64,000 bases of DNA. It comes from CANHBY01 sp046342195. GTDB lineage: Bacteria; Pseudomonadota; Gammaproteobacteria; Burkholderiales; Burkholderiaceae_C. The position numbers and the translations under genes are program-made. The notes under the pieces were generated by a model. The model had not been told where the DNA came from. It made no database searches and saw nothing but the letters and a program-made list of their open reading frames with translations. Below are positions 1 to 7,506 of this stretch, piece after piece (within the stretch, counting starts at the first letter, position 1; every line of letters starts with the position of its first letter). The DNA lies in the NCBI GenBank assembly GCA_046342195.1, contig JBKDQE010000021.1, forward strand, positions 1 through 64,000, in the 5' to 3' direction.

Positions 1-1
1 A

Positions 2-1705
2 CTGCTTGTGCAGGCGGTGCTGCTGGTGATTGGCGCTGTTGGCGCAGCCAAGGCCGGGGCCAAACTGGCTTCGGTGGCAAAAGAGATCGCCTCTGGCAAA
101 GTGCGTACCTTGGGGCAAATCAAGGCGTGGATGCAGGCATCAGGAAATTCGGGGTTGAACTCTTCCCAAGCTATTAAAAAAATTTCTAAAAAAATAAATC
201 TTGAAAATATGACATCTGAGCAATTGCTTGAAGAAATTAAAAAACTTAAAACACCATCCAAAGCAGCGCAATGGTTTGAAAAAAATCAAAAAATGCTTGA
301 AAAAAACTCAAATTTCAAGCGTAAGAACGTTCAGGAAGCACTTCGAGAAAGTTTTCAAGGGAGCGGTATTCCAAAAAATATACCAGTCATTGTGGCTGAG
401 ATGACAAGTCCGATGAGATCGATCATAGGAGAAGCAGGAACAATAGGAAGGAGTTATGAAAATCGCTTCCCAATTCCTTCTCAAGCAAACAGGGTGAGCA
501 GAAATCATGCAGAAATTTTGGATTTACCGGATGGGCCATCAATCAAAGATCTTAATTCATCATATGGAACATGGTTAAACGGAAAAAAAATCCCACCCAA
601 TACAAAAGTGACCCTACCAGAGTTTAGCAAGGTATTGTTAGGAGACCCAAAAGTCCCGAATTCTTTTTATGAATTTATTTATATCTCAAAAGAAGTTCAG
701 GAAAATTTGAAGACAAACCCTTTCATGAATTCCAATAAATATTCGAATTTGGAATCTCTAAATGAACAAGGAATAAAAATATCGAGAGATCTCGCGACCG
801 CGCGCTTGCCGCAAGATCAGGAGGCCCTCAATAACGCACTTAAAAATGTATTTGAAGCACAATTATTCCGATTTAGGGATAAATTTAATCCCGATCTGAT
901 TGAAAGTAAAATTTATGCATACAATAAGCATCTTTATAATATCAGGATATCGAAAAATGTTCGCCAGTACGAAGAATTTGGAAGGTACCCGGGAAATAAT
1001 GGCAAGCCTTTCGATTTATTGTATATCGAAAAAAGCATTGCGGCACAAAATTATTTTAAAGATAAGCTTGTCAAGTTAAATAAAATCAGTGTGAATGACT
1101 TCATAAAAATAACTAAAGAACAGCATGAAATATTAAATTACAAATCAGATTACCCAGGATTAATTAGATATCAAACTGAGGCCTTAAGATCGCCCCGTCC
1201 ACTGGCAGCAGACTACACAAATGCCATTTTTGAAAGATATAAGCACCTTGACCTTGGTGAGGTTCCCAATGGAAAAATACAGATTGATGGGATATCAAAT
1301 GATAATTTGCCTCAAAGCTTTTCAGTGGGCGAAGGTTATGGCATTCATTTTTACCCAAAAGGCTCTTCCCTGAAGGCTTACTTTAACCAGGGCGTACAAC
1401 TGCTCAATCAAATTCAGGCTGGCATCAGGCAAGGAAAGCCAGCTGAGGAGGTGCAAAGACTGATCGGAAAGTATTATCATGTGATGGCAAATGCGAGGCC
1501 ATTTTACGCCACCAATAATTCATTATTCATGATCCAAGTCAATGTTCTTTTGAAAAAAACAGGCCACCCTGGTTTTAAAAATCATGGGGACTTGGATCAC
1601 TTATTTATGAGAATAAATTCAGATCAAGCAGAAAAACTTTGGCGCGAGGCACTCAAAGGCAATTTTCCAAATTCTCGCGATTTCGGAATAAATAATCTAA
1701 AATAA
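2..1705 (+). CDS. FHA-domain protein with degenerate Fic-like C-terminus (5' partial)
   Basis: The reading frame is open to the left edge, so the true start is probably outside the window; the first visible start codon is a GTG at 8. At roughly residues 130-225 there is a clear forkhead-associated domain (motifs GRS, RVSRNHAEI and DLNSSYGTWLNGK), which in this family binds phosphothreonine peptides. The C-terminal ~200 residues look like a Fic/Doc fold by inference: a helix ending PGLIR, then NARPFYATNNSLFMIQVN where Fic proteins have HPFxxGNGRxxR. The catalytic His and Gly-Asn-Gly are not kept, so AMPylation by the standard mechanism is doubtful. The gene is much more AT-rich than its neighbours, which suggests transfer. 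It may be the C-terminal part of a longer secreted or polymorphic toxin. The FHA call is firm; the Fic call is tentative. Confidence 0.7.
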   Translation: MLVQAVLLVIGAVGAAKAGAKLASVAKEIASGKVRTLGQIKAWMQASGNSGLNSSQAIKKISKKINLENMTSEQLLEEIKKLKTPSKAAQWFEKNQKMLEKNSNFKRKNVQEALRESFQGSGIPKNIPVIVAEMTSPMRSIIGEAGTIGRSYENRFPIPSQANRVSRNHAEILDLPDGPSIKDLNSSYGTWLNGKKIPPNTKVTLPEFSKVLLGDPKVPNSFYEFIYISKEVQENLKTNPFMNSNKYSNLESLNEQGIKISRDLATARLPQDQEALNNALKNVFEAQLFRFRDKFNPDLIESKIYAYNKHLYNIRISKNVRQYEEFGRYPGNNGKPFDLLYIEKSIAAQNYFKDKLVKLNKISVNDFIKITKEQHEILNYKSDYPGLIRYQTEALRSPRPLAADYTNAIFERYKHLDLGEVPNGKIQIDGISNDNLPQSFSVGEGYGIHFYPKGSSLKAYFNQGVQLLNQIQAGIRQGKPAEEVQRLIGKYYHVMANARPFYATNNSLFMIQVNVLLKKTGHPGFKNHGDLDHLFMRINSDQAEKLWREALKGNFPNSRDFGINNLK

Positions 1706-1717
1706 GCACCAAATGAA

Positions 1718-2164
1718 ATGATGAAAGATATATTTAATAACTCAAAAATCAAGCGGGCTCTTGTCGGCGCAATCCCATATCATGATTATGACGAAACAGT
1801 TTGGGAGACATGGGATATTTTCGTGTTGGCCGATGCTGAATATTCCCTTGGTACGCAAGCTCCACAATTTCCTATAGAAATCCGGGCTGAGCATGGTCTG
1901 AAGAACCCTGAGGTACAGGACTCACTCGAAGTGCTGCTGCAATCTGAAAATATTCTTACTGCCAGCCATGTGGGCCTCTTCCGTGTGGCCTCCGCGGAAG
2001 GAGGTTCATGGCAGGCGACCACCTCAGAAGATGGCCGGTTCGCCCTGATTTCCGAGAACGGGCCCTCGCTGGTCTCCGTGAGCCTCTCGCCTGACGTGGC
2101 AACGAGACACCGCAAAATAGCGATTCGAGAGGTGATTTTGGCACTTTCAACTCCGATGTTTTAA
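1718..2164 (+). CDS. Small protein downstream of the FHA gene, possible immunity partner
   Basis: A 148-residue soluble protein that I do not recognise. It begins 12 bases after the FHA gene stop with two in-frame ATG codons and no strong ribosome binding site. It is acidic and has no membrane segment, signal peptide or familiar motif. Its first third is AT-rich like the upstream gene and the rest is GC-richer, as if two sources were joined. Position and size fit an immunity protein for a toxin encoded upstream, but that is inference from context only. An open frame on the opposite strand (1786-2115) is treated as a shadow. Confidence 0.55.
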   Translation: MMKDIFNNSKIKRALVGAIPYHDYDETVWETWDIFVLADAEYSLGTQAPQFPIEIRAEHGLKNPEVQDSLEVLLQSENILTASHVGLFRVASAEGGSWQATTSEDGRFALISENGPSLVSVSLSPDVATRHRKIAIREVILALSTPMF

Positions 2165-2322
2165 TTTTACTGTGTCATAAAAAATCTCGCCTGGCTTGTT
2201 CAAAAACATGCTGCCGATGAATACCAAAAACGGAACCAATGAATCCGTCGTTATGCGCGGTCTCATGCGCCCCTGACACCCCCCCGGTCACGCCAAGCCT
2301 GACCATGCATGCCCCTTGAAGA

Positions 2323-2754
2323 TCATCGGCTAGCACGTTGGCGAACCGCTTCAATGTAGGCCAAACCATCGGGGGGAAGGCCCTGTTGCTGAGAAGCCCA
2401 CAGCATGGCACCGAGGCACTCCATGACCTCATGATGGGCATCGTGGAGCGAGCTTTTGCGTGCCGCCAAAAGCTCCACTGCCTGACGAATGCCGCTCGGC
2501 TGGTCAATGCTGGTTTGCTCGCTGATGCTCAAGTGCATGGAAAGGTGCAAGAAGGGGTTGCTGCCCCCCTCTTCAACACGGTAAACAGCATTCAGTGCAG
2601 CCTCAAGGTTGGACAGTGCTTCCGCATATTCCGGGTGCTGATCAATCCATTGTGCGGCTTGGCTTTCAAGCGGCGTCAAGGGGCTGCTTTGTTGAATTTT
2701 GGCGTAAGTGTTGCAAAAAAAAGTGCGAACGTCATTTTGTGAGGGAGCGTACAT
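2323..2754 (-). CDS. DUF1841 family protein
   Basis: About 143 residues matching the DUF1841 family throughout. Visible signatures are RTFFCNTYAKIQ near the N-terminus, LTPLESQAAQWIDQHPEY, NPFLHLSMHLSISEQ with its SIDQPSGIR continuation, and HDAHHEVMECLG near the C-terminus. The start at 2754 (MYAPSQNDV) fits the usual N-terminus better than the ATG three codons upstream. The biochemical role of the family is not known. It follows the deacylase gene on the same strand with a gap of about 40 bp, so the two may be cotranscribed. Confidence 0.85.
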   Translation of the reverse strand: MYAPSQNDVRTFFCNTYAKIQQSSPLTPLESQAAQWIDQHPEYAEALSNLEAALNAVYRVEEGGSNPFLHLSMHLSISEQTSIDQPSGIRQAVELLAARKSSLHDAHHEVMECLGAMLWASQQQGLPPDGLAYIEAVRQRASR

Positions 2755-2792
2755 AAGCCTCAAAAGATTCAGTGATTACCAATCAATTTCAG

Positions 2793-3806
2793 TCATGCCG
2801 GTGAGGCTCGAAGAACCCGCAGGCTCGGCTGGGCGAAATAAAACCACTCATTGCCCGGGAGCGCTTGGGGGTTAGGGAACACAATAAAACCGTCTTTGGG
2901 GGCACAAACCTCCCCCCCATCGTGCCGAAGGCCGATCAAATCTCCGGCATGCAGGTGGTCATAGCTCGCCCAATGGCGCACGAAACGGTCTTCCGGGTGC
3001 AAGCGGTCAGTGACTTCGGCAAGACGCAGGCACTCGATGTCGGTGCGCACGGGGGGGGCCGGGGCGTTGATCAGGGCCAAATGAGCCAAGGCATTGCGAA
3101 TGGCCTGGTAAGCCACTTCGGGGGCCTCAGGGTCATCGTGCTGCCCGCATTCGAGGGTGATGGCATAGCCACCCTGGCTGCGCATGTACTCGGTGGTGCC
3201 CACCCCATAGCTGGGGTCTGTGTTGAGTATTTGCATCCGTGCGCTGAGCTGCTCGGCACGGGCCGTTTGAAGCCTGCTCAAACGGTTTTTGACGCCAGTG
3301 GCGTAGGTATCCAGCCAACCTTCCACAATGCGCCGGGGCCCTAGTCTGAGCGCAAGAGATTCTTCCTCGGCGGCCCGCGTGAAGGGCTCAAGCGGGCCCT
3401 GGTTATCGAGCGGGCCCAGCATCACGAAAGGTTGGCCTTGGGTGTGAAAAGAATGAAGGTCAAGCAAGACATCATGCGCTTGCAAGAACGGGCACAAGGC
3501 ATTGGCAACGCGGTCTTCATAATCCATAGGCTGGGCTTGGGGCCTCAGATTACGATTGAGGTTTCGATCACCGGCTCGCCCCATTTTGACGTAAGCCAAA
3601 GGGTTGGCGATCGGGATGAAAGTGACCTTCCCGCGGGCCAGTTGCAAATCACCCCGGTCAAACTCGGCCACAATGCGCTCAATGGCCAGCGTGCCACAAA
3701 TTTCATTGCCATGAACAGCACCCAATACGATCAAGCTGGCCCCGCTTTCGAGGCCAGAATAAGTGTGGGCGCGCAGGGAAGTCAAGCTGGGGCGGTGAGT
3801 GGGCAT
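2793..3806 (-). CDS. Succinylglutamate desuccinylase/aspartoacylase-like zinc deacylase
   Basis: A 337-residue member of the M14-related AstE/ASPA zinc carboxypeptidase family, which cleaves N-acyl groups from amino acids. The zinc site is visible as VLGAVHGNEICG (His and Glu ligands, residues ~28-40) and LLDLHSFH (~115), followed by ITLECGQHDD, which probably carries the catalytic Glu. A C-terminal beta-rich domain ends the protein, as in the family. No ast operon genes lie nearby, so arginine succinyltransferase degradation is not supported and the true substrate is open. There is no signal peptide, so it is cytoplasmic. It lies downstream of znuA on the same strand with a gap of about 40 bp and could be a late gene of that transcript. 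Confidence 0.85.
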   Translation of the reverse strand: MPTHRPSLTSLRAHTYSGLESGASLIVLGAVHGNEICGTLAIERIVAEFDRGDLQLARGKVTFIPIANPLAYVKMGRAGDRNLNRNLRPQAQPMDYEDRVANALCPFLQAHDVLLDLHSFHTQGQPFVMLGPLDNQGPLEPFTRAAEEESLALRLGPRRIVEGWLDTYATGVKNRLSRLQTARAEQLSARMQILNTDPSYGVGTTEYMRSQGGYAITLECGQHDDPEAPEVAYQAIRNALAHLALINAPAPPVRTDIECLRLAEVTDRLHPEDRFVRHWASYDHLHAGDLIGLRHDGGEVCAPKDGFIVFPNPQALPGNEWFYFAQPSLRVLRASPA

Positions 3807-3844
3807 GGCAGCGGCAGTTGATAGGGGGATCAGGGGCGAAAATT

Positions 3845-4813
3845 TCAGGAGTTTAAAGCTGCCGCAAAGGTGTGTAAGTTATGCTGCATCAGTTGCAGGT
3901 AGGTGGCGGCCGGCCCATCGGGGGTTGAGAGGGCATCAGAATACAAGGTGCCTCCGACACGAGCCCCTGATTCGCGGGCAATTTGCTGAATCAACTTGGC
4001 ATCGCTGATGTTTTCCAGAAAAACAGCACGCACCTGATGGGTACGGATTTGACGAATCAATTGAGCCACATCGCCGGCAGAGGCTTCTGCATGACCGCGC
4101 CAATTGCGGGGAGACAATAGCGTGATCCCGTAAGCGTCGCCCAGGTAACCAAAGGCGTCGTGAGAAGTGATGGCGCGGCGCTTGTCTGGGGCTATGGCGC
4201 TCAGCATCTGCCGGGCGTCTTGGTCCAGCTTGCGCAAGGCGTGGGTGTAGTTTTTTGCACGCTCTTCAATTTGAAGCCCCTGAGCGGGCACTTGGCTCAT
4301 CAAGGATTGCTGAATATTGCTCACATAAACCATGGCATGGGTAAGGCTGTGCCAAGCATGGGGGTCGATGCTGCCTTTGATTTTTCTGGGTGTGATGCCT
4401 TCACTGGCCAACACCAACTTGCCTTTGAACGCCGAGGCCCGCAGCAGGCGATCGAGCCAAAATTCGAAACCCAAGCCATTCACGATGAGCAGGTCTGCTG
4501 AAGCCACTTGCTTGATCGAAGCGGCGGTGGGTTCAAATACATGGGCATCCGAGTTGGGCCCCACGAGTGAACTGACAACAGCCGCATCGCCTGCAAGCTG
4601 CTGAGCCATGTCTGCCAAAATGGAAAATGTGGCCACCACTTGAAGCGGACGGGTCGGCGTTGACCATGCCGGCATACTGGCGCCCAAGCCACCCAGCAAG
4701 GCAGAGAGCAGCAACTTGCGTCGTGGTGTACTGGCAGGGCATATTGAAAAACCTGAAGGCTTGGCAACGCAGGCCCGGGGGACATTGGCTGAATAGTGTG
4801 TAAATGGTGTCAT
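3845..4813 (-). CDS. znuA: Zinc/manganese ABC transporter substrate-binding protein
   Basis: Periplasmic solute-binding protein of cluster A-I, which captures Zn(II) or Mn(II) for the ABC importer encoded just upstream. The ATG at 4813 is chosen: it lies 25 bp after the permease stop, and the longer frame overlaps that gene. A twin-Arg-like RRKLLLSALLGG stretch and hydrophobic segment form the signal peptide, cleaved near MPAWSTP. Expected metal ligands are seen in PNSDAHVFEPT, DPHAWHS, RGHAEAS and the C-terminal LYSDALS. The His-rich loop typical of high-affinity ZnuA is missing, so manganese or iron is possible. It is about 322 residues, usual for the family. Confidence 0.9.
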   Translation of the reverse strand: MTPFTHYSANVPRACVAKPSGFSICPASTPRRKLLLSALLGGLGASMPAWSTPTRPLQVVATFSILADMAQQLAGDAAVVSSLVGPNSDAHVFEPTAASIKQVASADLLIVNGLGFEFWLDRLLRASAFKGKLVLASEGITPRKIKGSIDPHAWHSLTHAMVYVSNIQQSLMSQVPAQGLQIEERAKNYTHALRKLDQDARQMLSAIAPDKRRAITSHDAFGYLGDAYGITLLSPRNWRGHAEASAGDVAQLIRQIRTHQVRAVFLENISDAKLIQQIARESGARVGGTLYSDALSTPDGPAATYLQLMQHNLHTFAAALNS

Positions 4814-4838
4814 TTGACGCGTCCTTATAATGAGCCTT

Positions 4839-5714
4839 TCAGGCTTCTCGATGGCTCCGCAAGGCGAGTTTACGGCCCAGCCAACCTCCATGGATGCCCA
4901 ACAAAAGAGACAGGCCATACAGGCCTCCTGCCATTAATACAATGCTTGGCCCGGTGGGCAAAGAAAGATGAAAAGACAGTATCAAGCCCAGCAGGGAGCT
5001 GATCATCGAAAGGGCTCCTGCCACCAACGACAAGGCCGCCACATCATGCACCCAGAGCCGTGCGGCAATGGCCGGCAACATCAGCAAGCCCACCGACATC
5101 ATGGTTCCCAATGTCAAAAAACCGGCCACCAGATTCAACACCACCAAACAAAGAAAACACAAATGCACCAGAGCGCCCGGCCCTCCGGAGGTCCGCAAAA
5201 ATACAGGGTCAAAACATTCCAAAATCAGCGGTCTGTAAATCAGGGCCAGCAAAATCAGGATGATCGAATTGGCAGCCGCCATTCCCAGCAGGGCGCTTTC
5301 ATCCACTGCCAAAGCGCTTCCAAACAGCAAATGAAGCAAATCAACCGCGCTGCCATGCGCAGAAACAATCATCACCCCCGCGGCCAGGGCAATCAAATAA
5401 AACGCAGCAAAACTGGCATCTTCTTTTTGATCCGTCACCCGACTCAACCAGCCCGCCAAAAGGGCCACCCCCAAGGCGGCCAGAAAGGCGCCCAGGCTCA
5501 TGGCCCCCAATGAGAAACCAGCCATGGCAAAAGCGATGGCGGCCCCTGGCAAAAGTGCATGGGACATCGCATCACCCATGAGGCTCATCCGTCGCAACAC
5601 CAGCAAGGTTCCGAGTGGCGCCCCGGACACCGCCAGGCACAGACAGGCCACCAGAGTGCGACGCATGAAGCCGAATTCCGTGAAGGGCTGAATCAGCAGT
5701 TCGTGCAAAGTCAT
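4839..5714 (-). CDS. znuB: Zinc/manganese ABC transporter permease
   Basis: A 291-residue inner-membrane permease of the ABC-3 family (ZnuB/MntB type). Eight or so hydrophobic helices are evident, and the family stretch RRMSLMGDAMSHALLPG is present near residue 40-55, with LTLGTMMSVGLLMLPA near 200. Its start overlaps the stop of the ATPase gene by 4 bp (5711-5714), so the two are translationally coupled. The substrate-binding gene follows 25 bp downstream, completing a CBA operon. The metal specificity cannot be read from the permease. Confidence 0.93.
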   Translation of the reverse strand: MTLHELLIQPFTEFGFMRRTLVACLCLAVSGAPLGTLLVLRRMSLMGDAMSHALLPGAAIAFAMAGFSLGAMSLGAFLAALGVALLAGWLSRVTDQKEDASFAAFYLIALAAGVMIVSAHGSAVDLLHLLFGSALAVDESALLGMAAANSIILILLALIYRPLILECFDPVFLRTSGGPGALVHLCFLCLVVLNLVAGFLTLGTMMSVGLLMLPAIAARLWVHDVAALSLVAGALSMISSLLGLILSFHLSLPTGPSIVLMAGGLYGLSLLLGIHGGWLGRKLALRSHREA

Positions 5715-6511
5715 GGCGCTGCGGTCAATGGCAAGGCCAGACCCTGGGCTGCCTGAACCTGAGGGAGCCCTGCCGGGCGGAAACAGTGGGCTGCGTTCTC
5801 ATCCCAATGGGTGGAAATTTGACGCGCCCGAAGCAGGTTTTCAGGGGTCAGGACATCTTGGGTCAAACCCCAGGCAATCGGCTCCCGGGCCAAGAGCAAG
5901 GTCTGATCAAAATATTCACTGACTTGGTTCATATCGTGCAACACGGCCAGCACCGTGCGGCCTTCTTTGCGCCATTGAGATACCACCTGAAGGAGATCTT
6001 CGCAGGTGCGGGAATCAATCGCATTGAAAGGTTCATCAAGCAGAATCAGCGGCGCATTTTGCAACAGTAAGCGGGCAAACAGAGCACGCTGAAACTGCCC
6101 GACCGACAACTCACCCATAAAGCGGTTTTCAAAGTGATGCAAGCCGACCGTTGCCAGCGCTTGCTGGGCCTGAACCCGCAGCGTTGACGAAGCCGCCCTG
6201 AAAGACCCGAGCAAGCGCCAGGAACCCATTTGAACAGCATCCAGAACCCGCACCGGAAAGTTTCGGTCAACCAAGGTTTGCTGTGGCAAGTAACCGATGT
6301 TGTCGCTCAGGTCTGGTGCAATCGTCAGGGTTCCAGTGGCTGTAGGGACGCGCCCCACCAAAGCCTCCAGCAAGCTACTTTTTCCGGCGCCATTGGGGCC
6401 GATGACAGCCGTCAGTGAACCGCGGGGCACGCTGCCACTGAGGTGATGCACCACCGGGTGGCGATAGTGGGAGATGGTGAGATTATCCAGATGAAGGGCA
6501 AAATCTAGCAT
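5711..6511 (-). CDS. znuC: Zinc/manganese ABC transporter ATP-binding protein
   Basis: Cytoplasmic ATPase that powers the ZnuB permease. The start at 6511 (MLDFALHLDNLTISHY) gives 266 residues; longer readings run back through the preceding gene. Walker A GPNGAGKSS, Q-loop LPQQ, ABC signature LSVGQFQRALFARLL and Walker B PLILLDEPF are all intact, followed by the H-loop in AVLHDMNQVSEYFD. It starts 11 bp after the stop of a small His-rich membrane protein and overlaps znuB by 4 bp, so it is the second gene of a tight operon. Confidence 0.93.
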   Translation of the reverse strand: MLDFALHLDNLTISHYRHPVVHHLSGSVPRGSLTAVIGPNGAGKSSLLEALVGRVPTATGTLTIAPDLSDNIGYLPQQTLVDRNFPVRVLDAVQMGSWRLLGSFRAASSTLRVQAQQALATVGLHHFENRFMGELSVGQFQRALFARLLLQNAPLILLDEPFNAIDSRTCEDLLQVVSQWRKEGRTVLAVLHDMNQVSEYFDQTLLLAREPIAWGLTQDVLTPENLLRARQISTHWDENAAHCFRPAGLPQVQAAQGLALPLTAAP

Positions 6512-6521
6512 GTGATTGTTC

Positions 6522-6728
6522 TCAGGCCTGTAAAGCCCAGGCCACAGCCACCCATAAGGGCAGCAACAAAAGGGCTGCGAGGCCCAGCCTTTGCCACACC
6601 CCACAGGACAGCATGGAGGCAATCCGGCGGCGTACCGGTGTCAGTGGATGCGAATGAGGAGGAGGATGTTGATGCGGCATGGGCCCAAAGGGGTGATCTG
6701 AACCATTCGGCTCCCTTGTGTCTTGCAT
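6522..6728 (-). CDS. Small His-rich single-pass membrane protein, first gene of the metal-import operon
   Basis: A 68-residue protein, unrecognised by family. The N-terminal half is hydrophilic with a His/Pro cluster (HPFGPMPHQHPPPHSHP, five His), and the C-terminal half is one clear transmembrane helix (LGLAALLLLPLWVAVAWAL). The gene lies 11 bp upstream of the ATPase gene and ends within the region used by longer readings of that gene. The His cluster could bind zinc at the membrane, and the operon position supports a role in metal uptake; both are inference. An earlier in-frame ATG at 6791 would add residues encoded by a repeat, so 6728 is preferred. Confidence 0.5.
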   Translation of the reverse strand: MQDTREPNGSDHPFGPMPHQHPPPHSHPLTPVRRRIASMLSCGVWQRLGLAALLLLPLWVAVAWALQA

Positions 6729-6733
6729 GGCCT

Positions 6734-6819
6734 GGGGCCTGCCCCGGCTTTGTTTTGCGCCTTGCTCAAGGCCTTTTGAAGAACAACGCATCTGGCATCT
6801 TTAGTATTACAGGCCCTAG
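6734..6819. repeat. Partial copy of the MITE-like palindromic repeat
   Basis: About 80 bp strongly resembling one arm and the centre of the element at 42766-42925, including CTTGCTCAAGGCCTTTTGAA, the GAACAA-TGCATCTGGC core and the terminal ACAGGCCCT. The other arm is missing or too diverged to see. It lies just upstream of the His-rich gene, so it may separate that operon from its promoter or supply part of its leader. Confidence 0.65.
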
Positions 6820-6955
6820 ATACTGCGACTGCGACCGGCATGACGGCGCGGGGGGCCCTTATCGGCCAGGCCAAGAATGAAATGGATGAAATGAAAACCT
6901 ACAGACTGCCCCAGTATCTCCAATGGGGCATGAAGCCTTGAACTCTTGTTTTCAG

Positions 6956-6985
6956 GCGAAATGATAACGAAAACTGATTTGCAAT
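6956..6985. promoter_or_regulatory. Possible Fur-family operator upstream of the metal-import operon
   Basis: An AT-rich stretch with half sites resembling those of Fur-type regulators: on the minus strand TTGCAAATCA, then GTTATCATTTCG, similar in spacing to GCAAAT...ATTTGC sites. It sits between the cytochrome c gene and the importer operon, about 230 bp upstream of the His-rich gene. It could serve Fur or Zur. The match is imperfect and only seen by eye. Confidence 0.3.
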
Positions 6986-7041
6986 AGTCATTTTTGACCC
7001 ATCAAATCGGGGGGAGTGATCAAACCAGCCATTTCATGACC

Positions 7042-7506
7042 CTACTCAATGAGGTAACGCCATAAATCTTCACATTGCGAGGGGGTCACTTCGTAACGTG
7101 GCATGGTGCGCGGCACGAGTACATAAGCAGGGTCGACGCCGGTGGTCAGGAGGCGGCAAAAGCTCTCTTGATTAAACCGGGAGGGAGGCCCACCCCGCCT
7201 GGAAACTTCCTGCGTGAGCAGGAGGGGCGTCAGAATGGGCGCTGCGGGCACCCAGCCAGAAGATGCCTCCTTGGCGGCATCGGGTGGATTGACCCCTTCA
7301 TGGCAATTGCTGCAACGGCTGGCTTCAGGCTCCAGAACGTTGCTGATGCCATTGATGCGGGCTGCCAGGGGGTCTTCGCCTTTGAACAGTCGTTGACCAG
7401 ACGCTGTACGTTGCTGGGCAGCTCCATGAGCGCGCGCCACAGTGACTACCAGCCCCCCGCAGGCCACCATGCCACAAAGCAACAAGACGAGGTGAACATG
7501 CCTCAT
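7042..7506 (-). CDS. Small periplasmic monohaem cytochrome c
   Basis: A 154-residue exported protein: Sec signal peptide over residues 1-27 (VHLVLLLCGMVACGGLVV), then one haem c motif CSNCH at 65-69. A C-terminal Met in RTMPRYEVTPSQCEDLW is the likely sixth haem ligand, the usual class I arrangement. Its start overlaps the stop of the giant lipoprotein gene by 4 bp (7503-7506), so the pair should be translationally coupled. It probably shuttles electrons to or from the two-haem domain of that lipoprotein; this is inferred from the overlap alone. No oxidase genes lie next to it. Confidence 0.85.
   Translation of the reverse strand: MRHVHLVLLLCGMVACGGLVVTVARAHGAAQQRTASGQRLFKGEDPLAARINGISNVLEPEASRCSNCHEGVNPPDAAKEASSGWVPAAPILTPLLLTQEVSRRGGPPSRFNQESFCRLLTTGVDPAYVLVPRTMPRYEVTPSQCEDLWRYLIE

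Noticed and set aside
1786..2115. 109-codon frame opposite the small gene after the FHA protein
   Set aside because: Ser/Arg/Cys-rich shadow; the plus-strand gene fits the context better.
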